Shown here in pieces: positions 50,732 through 59,271 of a stretch of 64,000 nt of DNA. Position 1 is the first letter of the stretch; every line of letters begins with the position of its first letter. The stretch lies in the IMG/VR virus record IMGVR_UViG_3300025840_000032, positions 1 through 64,000 of that record; one strand, written 5' to 3'. The position numbers and the translations under genes were made by a program. The notes under the pieces are model-generated. The model had not been told where the DNA came from, searched no databases, and saw only the letters and a list, made by a program, of their open reading frames with translations. This DNA is from a virus.

Positions 50732-51772
50732 ATGATTTTACCTGAAGCTTACATTGTACAAAAATTTTATCAATATGCAGGTAAACCGAAGTATAATACT
50801 TTAGCTAAAACGTACCAAGGATCTTGCCCTATTTGTAGAGAAGGTAAATCTTGGGGTAGAAAACAAAGATTATTTTATATTGTTACAGATAATTACCTTC
50901 ATTGCCATAATTGTGGCGGGCATTGGTCACCACTTAATTGGATAAAAGAGGTTTCTGGGTTATCTGCCAAAGAAATCTACAACGAATCAGAAGAATATGA
51001 TGTAATTCCATCAGATATATCAAATAAACCACAGATTCAAGACACCGTCCAACGAATTCTTACCGGATCATTACCGGATGATTGTATTAATTTATTCAAT
51101 TCAACGCAAACAAGTTATTATCAGTCAAATCCTGTTGTACAAACGTGTTTATCCTATATCAAAAATAGAAAACTTGATGTAGCAATCAACAAACCAAAAG
51201 CTTTATATGTTACACTTAAAGACTTTACCCACAAAAACCGATTAATCATACCATTTTACGATAGTTCTGGTAAAATTATCTTTTATCAGAGTAGGGATTT
51301 AGGTATAACCCCAAATTCTTTACCGAAATACGTAGGAAAGGTTGGAGGACATCGGAGTGTGTTCAATATCAACCAAATAGATGAAAATATCAACCAAATA
51401 TACATTTTAGAAGGGCCAATTGACGCATTTTTCATAAAAAACGGTATAGCATTAGCGGGAATCAATGATCACACAGCTGGAAACCTATTTACATCATTAC
51501 AACAACAACAATTTCAAAAATTTCCCTTACATAAAAAGGTATTTGTATTAGATTCCCAGTGGTTAGATAAGACATCATACCGGACATCGAAGGTTTTATT
51601 GAATAATGGCTGTAATATATTTATTTGGCCAAAGAAATTCGGTAAAAAGTTCAAAGATTTGAACGAAATGTGTGTAAGATTAAACATCAACAAAGTGCCG
51701 GAAACCTTTATAAATGAGAACACCTATAAAGGTTTACCGGGTATAATAAAACTAACTCAAATCAGCCATTAA
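50732..51772 (+). CDS. 61: gp61 DNA primase
   Basis: 346 residues (T4 gp61 is 342). Zinc ribbon Cys32-x2-Cys35 (SCPICREGKS) and Cys58-x2-Cys61 (HCHNCGGHW), then a Toprim domain with QIYILEGPIDAFFIKNGI and VFVLDSQW. Makes lagging-strand primers with gp41. Own early promoter. Convergent with a late gene (4-nt overlap). Confidence 0.92.
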   Translation: MILPEAYIVQKFYQYAGKPKYNTLAKTYQGSCPICREGKSWGRKQRLFYIVTDNYLHCHNCGGHWSPLNWIKEVSGLSAKEIYNESEEYDVIPSDISNKPQIQDTVQRILTGSLPDDCINLFNSTQTSYYQSNPVVQTCLSYIKNRKLDVAINKPKALYVTLKDFTHKNRLIIPFYDSSGKIIFYQSRDLGITPNSLPKYVGKVGGHRSVFNINQIDENINQIYILEGPIDAFFIKNGIALAGINDHTAGNLFTSLQQQQFQKFPLHKKVFVLDSQWLDKTSYRTSKVLLNNGCNIFIWPKKFGKKFKDLNEMCVRLNINKVPETFINENTYKGLPGIIKLTQISH

Positions 51773-52164
51773 ATATTAGCTGAGTGTAAATAGCCCTTAA
51801 AATTTTGCACTAAAGCACTTAAATCCATTGCAACACGAGCAATTTTCTTCGTTTCAGCGCTAGCAATTTTATCAAATAATGTATCGCATGATGCATCATG
51901 TAATTGGGTTTGAATTGATCCAGACTCTCCATTAAGAAATGATACAAAATTATCCATTTCATCAATCCATTTGGTAAGTTCTTTAGCTTGAGCTGCATCA
52001 TTTGCTTTGGCTAACTGTTCTGGTGATTGTTGGGGGGCATCAACCTTAAGATCATCACCAGAAAGACCGTCGCCCAATTGGGTTTCCATAGCTTCGGCAT
52101 CGGTCAACCCTAGGGTTTCATCTTGTTCTAATAAGGTTTTAAAACGTTTCTTAAAAAAGCTCAT
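51769..52164 (-). CDS. Tagged late protein, head-type candidate
   Basis: 131 residues. Start MSFFKKRFKTLLEQDETLGL shares LLEQDE with the LRR proteins. The C-terminal two thirds, ELTKWIDEMDNFVSFLNG and KKIARVAMDLSALVQNFKG, is helical and recurs in unannotated T4-like phage proteins. Late box ATTAAATA 5 nt upstream. Possibly an internal or core head protein. Confidence 0.65.
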   Translation of the reverse strand: MSFFKKRFKTLLEQDETLGLTDAEAMETQLGDGLSGDDLKVDAPQQSPEQLAKANDAAQAKELTKWIDEMDNFVSFLNGESGSIQTQLHDASCDTLFDKIASAETKKIARVAMDLSALVQNFKGYLHSANI

Positions 52165-52169
52165 AACTT

Positions 52170-52177
52170 TATTTAAT
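52170..52177 (-). promoter_or_regulatory. Late promoter box
   Basis: ATTAAATA on the minus strand, 5 nt before the ATG at 52164. Confidence 0.55.
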
Positions 52178-52184
52178 CTTTTTG

Positions 52185-52192
52185 CATAAATA
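52185..52192 (+). promoter_or_regulatory. Late promoter box
   Basis: CATAAATA, 5 nt before the ATG at 52198; divergent from the box at 52170-52177 with only 7 nt between them. Confidence 0.7.
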
Positions 52193-52197
52193 TTAAC

Positions 52198-52602
52198 ATG
52201 CCCGGCACTAAAATACTAGAAGAAGATCAAATTGCTATATATAACAAATGGGTTAGAGGTATCGCAACGAGAGAACAAAAGCCATCCCACGTGACTGTTG
52301 GGGATTTAATGCAAGCTTCTGGTAGAAATGATAACGACAAAGCTCCGCTTGAGCTCCCTTACCCGTTAACTCATATAATAGAAGATATGGGCGCATTATT
52401 TCTAGCAGCGGATAACATTGAATCCAAAGCGAGAAAAGCTAAAGACAACCCATTGGTTACGGAGAGTGAAGATGCATCGGTTAATTTGGAAAAATTCATT
52501 GGTCGATGTGAAAAAATCAAAAATATATTACAAAACATGACAAAAAATTTAGATGTAATAGTTCAACGTAAGCCATTTCAGAGTGGTAACGCGGAAGTTT
52601 AA
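52198..52602 (+). CDS. Late hypothetical protein
   Basis: 134 residues, start 5 nt after a late box. Helical, with YPLTHIIEDMGALFLAADNIES and GRCEKIKNILQNMTKNL. Probably a virion component by promoter class and position; no family recognised. First gene of a late unit of five small genes to 53988. Confidence 0.65.
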   Translation: MPGTKILEEDQIAIYNKWVRGIATREQKPSHVTVGDLMQASGRNDNDKAPLELPYPLTHIIEDMGALFLAADNIESKARKAKDNPLVTESEDASVNLEKFIGRCEKIKNILQNMTKNLDVIVQRKPFQSGNAEV

Positions 52603-52638
52603 GTGGATTTTTAATGTTTTGTTGTTATTTTATTGTTA

Positions 52639-53067
52639 ATGCGTGAAATAATCGAATCAATAGCAAAGTTACTATCAATCAGCACCGTAATTGCAATTTG
52701 TTGTTATTATTTAGGATACAAATTTATACCATGTTTTGTTTTAGCAACTGTTTTGCAATTTATTTCATGGTCGTTTTACCAGTATTGGATTGATAGCCGA
52801 ACACAAATACAACTTGAAGAGTTAGTTAATGAACGTGTTAAAGAATTTCGATACCAATCTTTAGATTGTACATGCCCTGACGAAAATTGTAATTTTGTTG
52901 CTTCTGTACCTATTATGTTAAACGGTCCAAACACTTACGAATGCCCAAAATGTAAAAAAGAGGTAAAAGTTTATATCGGAAACAAAACATTTTTAACCAC
53001 AACACCAATCGATCCGGATCCATTTAAAGAGTTTAACTTTGTAGAAAATAAAGACTATGACAACTAA
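52639..53067 (+). CDS. Membrane protein with zinc-ribbon-like C-terminus
   Basis: 142 residues from the ATG at 52639. Two hydrophobic segments (about residues 8-28 and 30-50), then a cytoplasmic-looking part with CTCPDENC and YECPKCKKEV, a likely four-Cys metal site. No recognised family. Could anchor a partner at the membrane; purpose unknown. Confidence 0.6.
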   Translation: MREIIESIAKLLSISTVIAICCYYLGYKFIPCFVLATVLQFISWSFYQYWIDSRTQIQLEELVNERVKEFRYQSLDCTCPDENCNFVASVPIMLNGPNTYECPKCKKEVKVYIGNKTFLTTTPIDPDPFKEFNFVENKDYDN

Positions 53068-53449
53068 TAATTCCATGGAAATTAACGAACAACCATCACA
53101 ATCAATCCCACCTGAACCAGAAATTAAAGTTAAAGAACGGTATTATGGTACAGAATACTACGATTCATATCATAAAGGATTAACCGGTGCATTAATGACA
53201 TTAGACGAATCTAATAAAGATAAGATTCTCGAAAATTTAATTATTGTTGTGTTAAATGATGTTATCGAACAAAATTTAAATAGTAATTCGGTTAATACCG
53301 GTGTAATTAAAAACGTTGGGGACAGTATTGTGACGCTATTAAAAACCCTACGGTTATATAATTTTAAATTTGACGTTAAACGGATTGCTTCTATAATAGA
53401 GGGGTATGGAAAACAAATCGAACAAAAAAACTACCTCTCAAATGACTGA
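53057..53449 (+). CDS. Late hypothetical protein
   Basis: 130 residues, overlapping the preceding gene by 11 nt. Pro/Glu-rich start, then KERYYGTEYYDSYHKGLTGA and a helical C-terminal part. No family recognised. Confidence 0.6.
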   Translation: MTTNNSMEINEQPSQSIPPEPEIKVKERYYGTEYYDSYHKGLTGALMTLDESNKDKILENLIIVVLNDVIEQNLNSNSVNTGVIKNVGDSIVTLLKTLRLYNFKFDVKRIASIIEGYGKQIEQKNYLSND

Positions 53450-53687
53450 TGAGGAAATTGCAAGATGGTTGTGTTTATTTGATGCAGTTAATTATGTAGC
53501 AGGTAAAGCAGAAAATCTAGGATTAAATATTGCAAAAGATGCATCATGGATTAAACCTATTGCATTTAAAAATTATATACAAGAAATGTATCAAAGTATA
53601 TTAATAAATTACAAAATGGGAGATGTTGAGTGTGAACCAATGTCAGTCAAACAATACATTTATCAAGATCATGCATTACATTCTTAA
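53406..53687 (+). CDS. Late hypothetical protein
   Basis: 93 residues, overlapping the preceding gene by 44 nt in another frame; a GAGGGG stretch lies just before the ATG. MTDEEIARWLCLFDAVNYVAG and WIKPIAFKNYIQEMYQSIL look like a compact helical protein. Function unknown. Confidence 0.6.
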   Translation: MENKSNKKTTSQMTDEEIARWLCLFDAVNYVAGKAENLGLNIAKDASWIKPIAFKNYIQEMYQSILINYKMGDVECEPMSVKQYIYQDHALHS

Positions 53688-53988
53688 TACTTCATTTATC
53701 GTTCAAGAAAATCCAAAATCAACTGTTAAAATTGGAGGTCCAACTAGGTTTAATATAAACACCGACGCTCCGAAATTAACTCAATCAAAATTTGTTCCAG
53801 GGCAAATGTATACACTTACATACATTAAAAAAGTACCTGATGGTGTTGAATATACATTCAAATCATCATCAGGAGAAGTAATTGTAGAAAAATTTGCTAG
53901 TTGTAATGATGCAGATAATTTTATCGCCGCAACAAAAGGAGAAAAATTACCTAATTACAATCAAATATATAGCAAACTTCGCGCTTAA
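53671..53988 (+). CDS. Late hypothetical protein
   Basis: 105 residues from the ATG at 53671 (the longer frame from 53623 lies inside the previous gene). Beta-rich, with PGQMYTLTYIKKVPDGVEYTF. Convergent with the neck gene (4-nt overlap). Confidence 0.6.
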   Translation: MHYILNTSFIVQENPKSTVKIGGPTRFNINTDAPKLTQSKFVPGQMYTLTYIKKVPDGVEYTFKSSSGEVIVEKFASCNDADNFIAATKGEKLPNYNQIYSKLRA

Positions 53989-54809
53989 GGTCCAAATAAT
54001 CCTGTTTCGGGGGTTTCGGTGTTACCATAACCTCCGTAGACATTATCATAATCAAATCCTGAGTAGTCAAAAATAACTTTAGATAATTCTTCAACATTCC
54101 CATCATAACTCTTTGGAGCAGATCGATCGCTAGTGCCGCCATCTAAATATCCAGAAAATTTATCATCATAAACTTGATCACTTCCACCTTCAGCACTTAA
54201 TCCAGGCTCAAAACTATAATCATATCGTTTTGCTTTTATTTGCCATACATAATGACCCATCAATGGATTAATACGAGCAACATCTTCATCTAATCGCTCA
54301 GTCACTTCAAATTTCTTCCCGGTTCTTGGATATGGTCTATCGGATCCAAACTCAGATAACTCAATGATATCTCCCGCTTTTGGTTCTTCCAACCAACCAA
54401 ACGTATTATAAAATGCACTTATATGAATAAACGCTGTAAATTCATCTCCAGAATCAAAACCATATTTTTGTAATATAACTGCATTTTCTTGCAATTCAGC
54501 GGCAATAATAATCTGTTGTGGATTAACAAAAACTTTTGTAGGTTCTTCACCGTAAATGTTACCAGGCCCACCACCAGCTATACCATCAGCTGATAATGTA
54601 TTATATGGGTTTTGCCAATATGTAACACGTTGACCATAAAGACAAATTAATTCAAACCAATAATTGGAGATTAATATCCGTTCACAATTATTATTACTTT
54701 TATCGGTAAATCTAAAACATGGGTTGCAGTTTTTAGGTGCTGGATAAATTGACCCATCAGAATTCCCCGGTAAAATCGTATTTGTTCCTGTATACCATGC
54801 TAATGACAT
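53985..54809 (-). CDS. 14: Neck protein, gp14-like
   Basis: 274 residues (T4 gp14 is 256). ELICLYGQRVTYWQNPYN, GEEPTKVFV, a strand-rich centre with GFDSGDEFTAFIHISAF, then PKAGDIIELSEFG..GKKFEVTERLDED and VWQIKAKRYDYSFEPG. This follows the layout of T4-like gp14 (EGDLIFLP...FEIN...QLGKLYVYKLQCERFEYSNE). Joins head and tail. Assignment by pattern, not alignment. Confidence 0.6.
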   Translation of the reverse strand: MSLAWYTGTNTILPGNSDGSIYPAPKNCNPCFRFTDKSNNNCERILISNYWFELICLYGQRVTYWQNPYNTLSADGIAGGGPGNIYGEEPTKVFVNPQQIIIAAELQENAVILQKYGFDSGDEFTAFIHISAFYNTFGWLEEPKAGDIIELSEFGSDRPYPRTGKKFEVTERLDEDVARINPLMGHYVWQIKAKRYDYSFEPGLSAEGGSDQVYDDKFSGYLDGGTSDRSAPKSYDGNVEELSKVIFDYSGFDYDNVYGGYGNTETPETGLFGP

Positions 54810-55843
54810 TAGTTTAGATAATCTCCTTTATTCTTTTTTGTTCTCATTAAATAAAACCTTCCAGATGGTTTCATTCCAAGAGCGACTCCGGATTTTTTTA
54901 ATCCTTTCGGCCGGTTTAAATTTTGTACTCCAAAATGTTTTGCTAACTTATACGCATCTTGAGGATTTATAAATAAAAATTTCGGTCCCCCAGGTCTTTG
55001 CATTACTTTAAAACAGTTTGGTAAATGTAAATCTGTCTCTAAATATTTTGGAACTGTTCTTGCATGTTTTCTTGTTCCTGGATCACGAACAACGGCATGT
55101 TGTTGTCTATGATTTGTTTTAGTTGTATTAAAAAGAGATTCGGATAAGTGTAGATCATATGATTTGTTCACCAAATTTAACAATTTTTCTAAATAATCTG
55201 TATTTCTCAAAAATTTGAAGACCATATTACCTACAGAAAATTCACCAATATCATCTAACCCCTCATCACGTTGTTTTTTAATTTTCTTAAACAATTTCTT
55301 ACCATATTCATGTAATTGAAGTAATTTAGATTTATGATCCGCAAATCTATCCACAAGTTCATATAAACAGTCAATATCATCTTTAAATGCACTTACCTTA
55401 GCTTTAATATCTTCATCGTTTAACGAAGGTGGGTTATATTCAGGTTTGACCACCCACTTATTATTGGATACCGAGTATAAACCAGAGGATACATGAGGCT
55501 CATTAACGTCCTGGACATATATTTCAACATCATGCCCTTTTAATGTAATATCATGTTTTGTATTCCAAACAAATCTTAATCCGTTAAAGGCTTGTTTAAC
55601 TAAATCTAAATTTTCATTTACTTCTTGAAAATCTAATAAAATATGTAAGTCAATATCGCTATAGTTAGTGTAATTATAATTCGCAATACTACCTGTTAAT
55701 TGAATATCATCAATTTTTGGTATCTTAAAATCGATAGTAGCTAAAAAATCGTCAGCAATCGTTAATAATTTCTTACGAATTTCTGGTTTGAGCTTGTTTT
55801 TATCGAAAAATTTAGGATTTAAATTTTCGTTATATATTCTCAC
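54809..55843 (-). CDS. Pol-beta-like (MNT) nucleotidyltransferase fold protein
   Basis: 344 residues, GTG start 5 nt after a late box. QLTGSIANYNYTNYSDIDLHILLDF is the GSxA...(S)DxD motif of the polymerase-beta nucleotidyltransferase superfamily; a third Asp could be in HDVEIYVQD. The C-terminal half is basic, with HRQQHAVVRDPGTRKHARTV, and may be a separate domain. Family members add nucleotides to proteins, RNA or drugs, and include antitoxins. Candidate packaged effector. Shares one base with the neck gene end. Confidence 0.7.
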   Translation of the reverse strand: MRIYNENLNPKFFDKNKLKPEIRKKLLTIADDFLATIDFKIPKIDDIQLTGSIANYNYTNYSDIDLHILLDFQEVNENLDLVKQAFNGLRFVWNTKHDITLKGHDVEIYVQDVNEPHVSSGLYSVSNNKWVVKPEYNPPSLNDEDIKAKVSAFKDDIDCLYELVDRFADHKSKLLQLHEYGKKLFKKIKKQRDEGLDDIGEFSVGNMVFKFLRNTDYLEKLLNLVNKSYDLHLSESLFNTTKTNHRQQHAVVRDPGTRKHARTVPKYLETDLHLPNCFKVMQRPGGPKFLFINPQDAYKLAKHFGVQNLNRPKGLKKSGVALGMKPSGRFYLMRTKKNKGDYLN

Positions 55844-55848
55844 AATTA

Positions 55849-55856
55849 TATTTATG
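55849..55856 (-). promoter_or_regulatory. Late promoter box
   Basis: CATAAATA on the minus strand, 5 nt before the GTG at 55843, directly after the T-run of the terminator at 55858-55885. Confidence 0.75.
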
Positions 55857-55857
55857 C

Positions 55858-55885
55858 AAAAAAAATGCCTGCGTAAACAGGCATT
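55858..55885 (-). terminator. Rho-independent terminator
   Basis: On the minus strand AATGCCTG and CAGGCATT arms around a 6-nt loop, followed by a run of 8 T. Ends the unit of the two MNRKKDL genes. Confidence 0.85.
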
Positions 55886-55914
55886 GTTGATTTAATTTGA
55901 TTTAAGATAACTGG

Positions 55915-56919
55915 TTAGCTATTCTTCTGGATGAACTCTTGGTTACCTCCTTTGACCTTGCTATTTACAACATTAGCGCGGCCTTTTGGAGATGTTGGTT
56001 GACCTTTTCGTTGTCCTGTAATTGGAGTACCGAGATCACCGTCATTACCAACTTTGTCAGTAACTTTACCATCACCACCTTTACTTCCAACACTAGAGGT
56101 ATGAGCTGTCTTTACAACGTTGTCTTTACCAGATGGTTTTGCTGGGTTACCTTTCTTCTGGTTATGTAAAGGATGTCCAAGATCTTCAGCTTCAATTTCT
56201 TCTCCGAAATAATTGAACTCTTCATCTTCGTCTTCAGCATCCTTATCGGCGTCGTCTTCTTCCATTTCTTCGAAATCCCCACCACCGTCGTCTTCACCGA
56301 AATCATCTCCTTCAACATCAAGGTCTTCTTCACCACCGAGGTCTTCCTCGCTGTCAAGAACTCCCATTAACGCATCGTGAAGTTTTTGTGCTAAATCTCT
56401 ATCAATAGATATCGTAACTTGATCTTCAGATTCACCCATGTCGTCAGCTATGTCATCATCGCCTTCACCGACACCAAGCTCTACTGCGTCAAACTGTTCG
56501 TCATCCATTACTTCCTCATATAAACGATCAAAAATAGACTTATTCTTTGCCATACTAGTATTTATATTCTCTCTTGCAATTTTCTTGTTTTCAGCTTTGA
56601 AATATGTATCTGCACCAGCAGATGATGATTGTTTTACAGAATATGCATTATCATCTTTAATTTCTTCGTTTTCGGGATCCAATTTTGCACTTGCAAAATT
56701 ATCTGCTCCTTTTGGTCCAGAATTATCATGAACAAACCCTTTAGTCGTCTTATCATTACCAATTGGAATGTCTTTGATATTCTTGCATGCAGCTGCCCAT
56801 GTTTTATCTTTTGGCTTACCGGGCTTGATTTGCTGTTTAGCTGCTTTTAATCCTGGTGGGTTACCTAATACAGCTTCATATGCTTCTTCAATTTGAATTA
56901 AATCTTTTTTTCTGTTCAT
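55915..56919 (-). CDS. Acidic late protein, scaffold or core candidate
   Basis: 334 residues. Starts MNRKKDLIQIEEAYEAVLG, sharing MNRKKDL with the gene upstream. KNKSIFDRLYEEVMDDE (~residue 125) begins a very acidic stretch with VTISIDRDLAQKLHDALMG, and the C-terminus is Gly/Lys-rich with repeats of the type KKGNPAKPSGKDNVV and RKGQPTSPKGRANVV. Highly charged and low-complexity, as expected of prohead core or internal head proteins. Coupled to the upstream gene (ATGA). Confidence 0.65.
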   Translation of the reverse strand: MNRKKDLIQIEEAYEAVLGNPPGLKAAKQQIKPGKPKDKTWAAACKNIKDIPIGNDKTTKGFVHDNSGPKGADNFASAKLDPENEEIKDDNAYSVKQSSSAGADTYFKAENKKIARENINTSMAKNKSIFDRLYEEVMDDEQFDAVELGVGEGDDDIADDMGESEDQVTISIDRDLAQKLHDALMGVLDSEEDLGGEEDLDVEGDDFGEDDGGGDFEEMEEDDADKDAEDEDEEFNYFGEEIEAEDLGHPLHNQKKGNPAKPSGKDNVVKTAHTSSVGSKGGDGKVTDKVGNDGDLGTPITGQRKGQPTSPKGRANVVNSKVKGGNQEFIQKNS

Positions 56920-57488
56920 GATTTTCGAATATTTAAGTAACTTTCAGCTAATATTGACCAATCCCTATCAGCTTTTGAATGATAAGATTCTTTTTTAGGC
57001 TCTTGCTCATCTTGATCAAACCGATTGGCTGTTATACCTGAGGTCTCGTCGTCCATCGCTTCGTCTCCCCAGCCTTCCGGCTGTTGATTTGGTCCTAAAT
57101 CTTCATTATCCTCATAATTTTCAATAGGATCCATATTAAGTTCGCTATCTTGTAATTCTTGACCAAAACTACTAGATTCTTCACCTTCATCTAAATCCGC
57201 TAATGCAGATTCATAAGGTTGGCCATCAATACTACCATCTGCATCAATTCTCAATGTAACTTCAGCCTCTTCTCGACTACCCGGGCTGTTTTTACTCATA
57301 TGAATAACATTTTCAACCGGGTCAGCTACTGTTCGAATTTTATTAACGTGGTATCCTATACCTTCTAGCTTGTTAACCACCATTTTTTGAACATCCGTGA
57401 AAGTTTTAACATCATTTTCTTCATCTGCATCTAAAAAGGCAGATTCATAAAGTAAACCAATGTTCTCTAAATCTTTTTTACGATTCAT
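56916..57488 (-). CDS. Acidic late protein sharing MNRKKDL start
   Basis: 190 residues from the second ATG (57488), which lies 5 nt after the late box and matches the MNRKKDL start of the downstream gene; the first ATG at 57494 overlaps the box. A folded N-terminal half (VQKMVVNKLEGIGYHVNKIR) is followed by a long acidic tail. Probably an internal head or core component. Confidence 0.65.
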   Translation of the reverse strand: MNRKKDLENIGLLYESAFLDADEENDVKTFTDVQKMVVNKLEGIGYHVNKIRTVADPVENVIHMSKNSPGSREEAEVTLRIDADGSIDGQPYESALADLDEGEESSSFGQELQDSELNMDPIENYEDNEDLGPNQQPEGWGDEAMDDETSGITANRFDQDEQEPKKESYHSKADRDWSILAESYLNIRKS

Positions 57489-57493
57489 ATACA

Positions 57494-57501
57494 TATTTAT
57501 G
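57494..57501 (-). promoter_or_regulatory. Late promoter box
   Basis: CATAAATA on the minus strand, 5 nt before the ATG at 57488. Confidence 0.75.
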
Positions 57502-57526
57502 CATTTCCCGTTAAATACTTAATATT

Positions 57527-59263
57527 ATGAAAAATACCAGAGAATTTTATCTAGGTAATCCAAATCTCCCAACCAATAAAGCATTATTTGATTGGACACC
57601 TAAAATGGTTGCCGAACTTAAAAAATGTAAAAAGGATTTACTATACTTTGCGGAAAATTTCTTTCACATTATTAATCTAGATCATGGTCGTCAAAAAATC
57701 AAATTACATAAATGCCAAAAGCGTGTGTTAAAAAAGATGACTAAAGATAGGTTCTTTATCCTTCTCGCTTCTAGACAGGTGGGAAAAACTACACTGATGA
57801 CTATTTATACGTTGTGGCATGCTTGTTTTAATGACGATCAACGTATATTGGTTGTTGCTAATAAAGAAGATACAGCGAAAGAAATCTTTTCACGTATCCG
57901 AATGGCATATGAAGAGCTTCCAAATTATTTAAAGCCGGGTGTTGTTGAATATGGTAAAGAATCAATGAAATTGACGAATGGTAGTGTTATTGGTATCAGT
58001 ACCACCACCGGAACAGCTGCACGTGGTCAATCGATTAACTTGATGTTATTGGATGAGTTAGCTTTCATTGAACCTCATATCGTAGATGCGTTCTGGAAAT
58101 CTGTTTTCCCCGTAATTTCATCATCTAAAAAATCTAAAATCTTTATTGCTTCTACTGCAAATGGGACAGATAACTTGTTTTATAGAACATGGGCTGGAGC
58201 TATTGAACACCGGAATGGTTGGGGATATGATAAGATTATGTGGGATGAAATTCCTGGTCGAGATGCAATGTGGAAATATGATACCATTCGGGCAATTGGT
58301 AGTGAAGACGCTTTTAATCAAGAATTCGGGTGTCAATTTATAACTAGTTCAGATGCAGCTATTAATGACGATTTATTTGAATCATTAAAAATAAATTGTT
58401 ATAGGCCAAAAGTGGTTTTAGATGATGAAGCATATAAAATCTGGAAACAACCGGATGATGGTGGGATTTACGTTGCTGGGGTTGATGTAGCTGAGGGTAT
58501 TAATCAGAACGCATCTTGTATCCAAATATTAGACTTACGGGATTTATCAAATATTGAACAGGTTGCAACATATTGGAGTAAAACTATTGAACCTTATAAT
58601 TTCACAACAAAACTTCATGAAATATTATTACATTGGGGTTCGCCTCCTGTATTAATTGAAAGAAATAATTGCGGTGGGCAAGTTGTTGATCAATTATATA
58701 AGACATTAAGGTATTTTAACGTGGTAAATTATGATATTGGTAATAAACGTAATAATCGGTTAGGTGTTGTAGTTCACACCAATTCAAAATATAGGTGTGT
58801 TTCAAATATGCGTTACTATATCAACGAGTTACGTGCTGTAAATATTAGAGATTTAGATACATTAAGCGAAATTAAAACATTTGTTAAACTACCAAACAGT
58901 AAATGGGCAGCAACTCCAGGTAATTTAGACGATCGAGTTATGTCATTAGGTTGGGCGTTGTTAATATTAGATAATGATTTAACGAAGAAATTTTTTGAAG
59001 TTGTTGAATATGACGACAACAACAGACCTTTAAAACTCCGGAAGTATGATTTTGATTATGGTACAAAAATCGGGACAAATTTATATGGTTGGGGTGATGA
59101 TAATGCTGAAACTCATGTTGATACCATAGTTTTCAATGAAAAACATAACGACCCGTATAGTAATTCTGAACTCGATTGGATGACACAAAACGGTTGGACT
59201 AAAGCAACTGAATTCACCACCCAGAGATCTTACACTCCTGCAGCTAATTCTTGGTTAGTCTAA
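57527..59263 (+). CDS. 17: gp17 terminase large subunit
   Basis: 578 residues (T4 gp17 is 610). ATPase: LLASRQVGKTTL (Walker A, residues ~79-90), LMLLDELAFIE (Walker B, ~residue 174), IFIASTANGTDN (coupling motif). Nuclease: VAGVDVAEGINQ (~residue 318) with the first catalytic Asp, VLIERNNCGGQV, and NLDDRVMSLGWAL near the end. Packages DNA into proheads and cuts concatemers. No gp16 gene in the window. Confidence 0.94.
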   Translation: MKNTREFYLGNPNLPTNKALFDWTPKMVAELKKCKKDLLYFAENFFHIINLDHGRQKIKLHKCQKRVLKKMTKDRFFILLASRQVGKTTLMTIYTLWHACFNDDQRILVVANKEDTAKEIFSRIRMAYEELPNYLKPGVVEYGKESMKLTNGSVIGISTTTGTAARGQSINLMLLDELAFIEPHIVDAFWKSVFPVISSSKKSKIFIASTANGTDNLFYRTWAGAIEHRNGWGYDKIMWDEIPGRDAMWKYDTIRAIGSEDAFNQEFGCQFITSSDAAINDDLFESLKINCYRPKVVLDDEAYKIWKQPDDGGIYVAGVDVAEGINQNASCIQILDLRDLSNIEQVATYWSKTIEPYNFTTKLHEILLHWGSPPVLIERNNCGGQVVDQLYKTLRYFNVVNYDIGNKRNNRLGVVVHTNSKYRCVSNMRYYINELRAVNIRDLDTLSEIKTFVKLPNSKWAATPGNLDDRVMSLGWALLILDNDLTKKFFEVVEYDDNNRPLKLRKYDFDYGTKIGTNLYGWGDDNAETHVDTIVFNEKHNDPYSNSELDWMTQNGWTKATEFTTQRSYTPAANSWLV

Positions 59264-59266
59264 ATA
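59259..59266 (+). promoter_or_regulatory. Late promoter box
   Basis: TCTAAATA overlapping the gene 17 stop, 5 nt before the ATG at 59272; a weaker variant with the standard spacing. Confidence 0.5.
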
Positions 59267-59271
59267 ATCAT

